Positions 63,013 through 64,000 of a stretch of DNA of 64,000 bases are shown here, in pieces. A program made the position numbers and the translations under genes. Source of the DNA: an uncultured Maribacter sp. (GTDB lineage Bacteria > Bacteroidota > Bacteroidia > Flavobacteriales > Flavobacteriaceae); NCBI RefSeq assembly GCF_947500405.1, contig NZ_CANMRY010000004.1, forward strand, positions 336,812 to 400,811, read 5' to 3'. The notes under the pieces are model-generated. The model was not told the origin of the DNA and searched no databases. It saw only the letters and a list, made by a program, of their open reading frames with translations. Numbering within the stretch: position 1 is the first letter of the stretch; the number at the start of each line of letters is the position of its first letter.

Positions 63013-63115
63013 GGAATAATTATTAAAGACATAAAATTAAGACTCTAAAGTTTTGTAATACTCAATATAATATATTAAATTGCATCAATAGTATGATTAT
63101 TTAAACAATAAAAAT

Positions 63116-63373
63116 ATGTCTACAATTAGAAAAACAATAACATTTACAGAACAACAAGATAAGTGGATAAAATCACGAATTACAATTGGAGAATTTACCA
63201 ATGATAGTGAATATCTTCGAGATTTAGTAAGGCGTGATCAAGCAAAAAACGCCAAATTTTCTGCACTCAAAGCAGCAATAACGGAGGGAATGGAAAGTGG
63301 TGTTAGTGATAAATCTGTTCCAGATATCATGAAGGAAGTTGAAGACCGTATGCGAGCTGATGGGCGTTTATAA
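63116..63373 (+). CDS. parD: ParD-type antitoxin
   Basis: The 85-residue ribbon-helix-helix antitoxin has the N-terminal strand TIRKTITFTEQQDKWIKSRI, ITIGEFTNDSEYLRDLVRRDQ (RHH helices) and a flexible C-terminus that neutralises the toxin. It is upstream of the toxin gene and overlaps it by 14 bp, the normal arrangement for an autoregulated type II module. The repeat-flanked setting suggests transfer as a cassette. Confidence 0.92.
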   Translation: MSTIRKTITFTEQQDKWIKSRITIGEFTNDSEYLRDLVRRDQAKNAKFSALKAAITEGMESGVSDKSVPDIMKEVEDRMRADGRL

Positions 63374-63650
63374 AGTATCTGGAAAAGCTGAAATTGACCT
63401 TGCAAAAATGTACGAATATGGAATTGAAACGTTTGGATTAAAACAAGCGAAAACATACCTATTGGGAATACACGATATTTTTCAAGTTCTATCAGAAAAC
63501 ATAAATCTTGGACGGGATGCTTCGAAATTTGTATTTTCTTTAAAAAGGTTTTCTTATAAATCACATACTATTTTTTATTTGACTACAGATATTGATATTT
63601 TGATTGTTCGTGTTCTAAACCAAAGTATGGATTATGAAAAAAATCTATAG
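63360..63650 (+). CDS. parE: ParE/RelE-family toxin
   Basis: The 96-residue toxin is read from ATG 63360 (MGVYKVSGKAEIDLAKMYEYG). A longer reading from ATG 63339 would add seven residues inside parD and is unlikely. Family features are AEIDLAKMYEYGIETFG, QAKTYLLGIHDIFQVLSENINLGRD and the C-terminal HTIFYLTTDIDILIVRVLNQSMD. ParE proteins inhibit DNA gyrase. The toxin appears full length and intact. Confidence 0.92.
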   Translation: MGVYKVSGKAEIDLAKMYEYGIETFGLKQAKTYLLGIHDIFQVLSENINLGRDASKFVFSLKRFSYKSHTIFYLTTDIDILIVRVLNQSMDYEKNL

Positions 63651-63659
63651 TTATATTTT

Positions 63660-63904
63660 TTTCTCCACAATACAATAAAACCAAAACATTCTATATTACA
63701 AAGACATTTTATATAGCTTCCAATTTAATGGAATATGTCAAATGTACTATAATGTTCCGCATTATGACACTTTGCTTTGGAAAAGCAAAGTAATTGGCAC
63801 TTTTCTCTCTTTAAATTTTTCTTCTAAAAAGTTTTTCTCTAAAGGTAATGGAACACTTATTATACGCACCGACGTTAGGAGGGAAGTGTAATGTGTGTGC
63901 GTAC
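63660..63904 (+). repeat. Long direct repeat B after parDE
   Basis: This diverged copy of repeat A starts 10 bp after the parE stop. It contains the hairpin ACTTTGCTTT-GGA-AAAGCAAAGT, an AATGGAACACTTATT segment and the tail GGAGGGAAGTGTAATG-TGTGTG. The first palindrome of copy A is degenerate here. It sits directly before an inverted repeat and the IS30-like transposase start. Confidence 0.7.
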
Positions 63905-63920
63905 TCAAGAACTTAACGCA

Positions 63921-63944
63921 ACAAATCTAAATTAATAGATTTGT
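63921..63944. repeat. Inverted repeat before the IS30-like gene
   Basis: ACAAATCTA and TAGATTTGT, nine-base perfect arms around 6 bp, lie 4 bp before the transposase ATG. It could be an operator of the transposase promoter or part of the element end. Confidence 0.5.
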
Positions 63945-63948
63945 TATT

Positions 63949-64000
63949 ATGGTACGTAAAAAGAATACAAGACTTACCCATAAAGAAAGAGTCCAAATTG
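63949..64000 (+). CDS. IS30-like transposase, N-terminal 17 codons at window edge
   Basis: ATG at 63949 opens MVRKKNTRLTHKERVQI and runs off the end of the window. RLTHKERVQI resembles the N-terminal HTH of IS30-family transposases (RLTLEERxxIE). Too little is visible for certainty, but the inverted repeat just upstream agrees with a mobile element. Confidence 0.5.
   Translation, partial: MVRKKNTRLTHKERVQI

Overview
The window is AT-rich chromosomal DNA from a member of the Flavobacteriaceae (Bacteroidota), probably a marine or environmental species. The evidence is Bacteroidota-type promoters (TTG or TTTG, 18-19 bp, TAnnTTTG) in front of many genes, ATG starts with little Shine-Dalgarno sequence, and families typical of this group: DUF6340 and DUF1835 proteins, a KTSC/J-domain protein, a TlpA/DUF4369 thioredoxin, a MutS2 without Smr domain and a fused E1 alpha/beta dehydrogenase. 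No species can be named. No rRNA, tRNA or CRISPR array was seen.

Layout. 0-2.3 kb: a damage-response-like locus. A LexA/UmuD-type HTH-S24 repressor is divergent from a TIGR03915 DNA-repair protein and a 64-residue protein that ends in a canonical sliding-clamp binding motif. The shared promoter carries repeated GGAAA-N-TTTCC operators. 2.2-32 kb: mostly housekeeping genes (ppnP, ggt, acpH, glmM, lipid A-type acyltransferase, rhomboid protease, LVIVD lipoprotein, TlpA, FAD/Fe-S oxidoreductase, LpxH-like phosphoesterase, aroC, DAACS symporter, MscS channel, mutS2, ung, E1 dehydrogenase). 32-35 kb: small proteins, an HPF factor and decayed genes (FKBP and phytase-like remnants) beside the second copy of a 99-bp hairpin repeat. 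35-39 kb: J/KTSC protein, two DEAD-box helicases and an MFS transporter. 39.6-44.8 kb: an overlapping TetR-ABC-HlyD-TolC export operon behind a 35-bp palindrome.

46.7-53.3 kb is a coherent zinc-limitation region. A Zur-type Fur regulator is divergent from merC-like, folE, G3E GTPase, a LolCDE-like ABC ATPase/permease with a histidine-rich loop, a small CxxC protein and a Tat-type alkaline phosphatase. Three copies of a GCAAC-n3-GTTGC palindrome lie in the two regulatory gaps, two of them on a recognisable promoter. This is the best candidate for an incompletely described system, a Zur-controlled FtsX-type zinc importer.

53.3-64 kb is more plastic. It holds a membrane-anchored HTH regulator divergent from a LamG/propeller secreted protein, a chimeric junction of two gene fragments, a TonB-type outer membrane protein divergent from a LytS/LytTR two-component pair, and a parDE toxin-antitoxin module bracketed by about 240-bp diverged direct repeats. 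The first codons of an IS30-like transposase run off the right edge.
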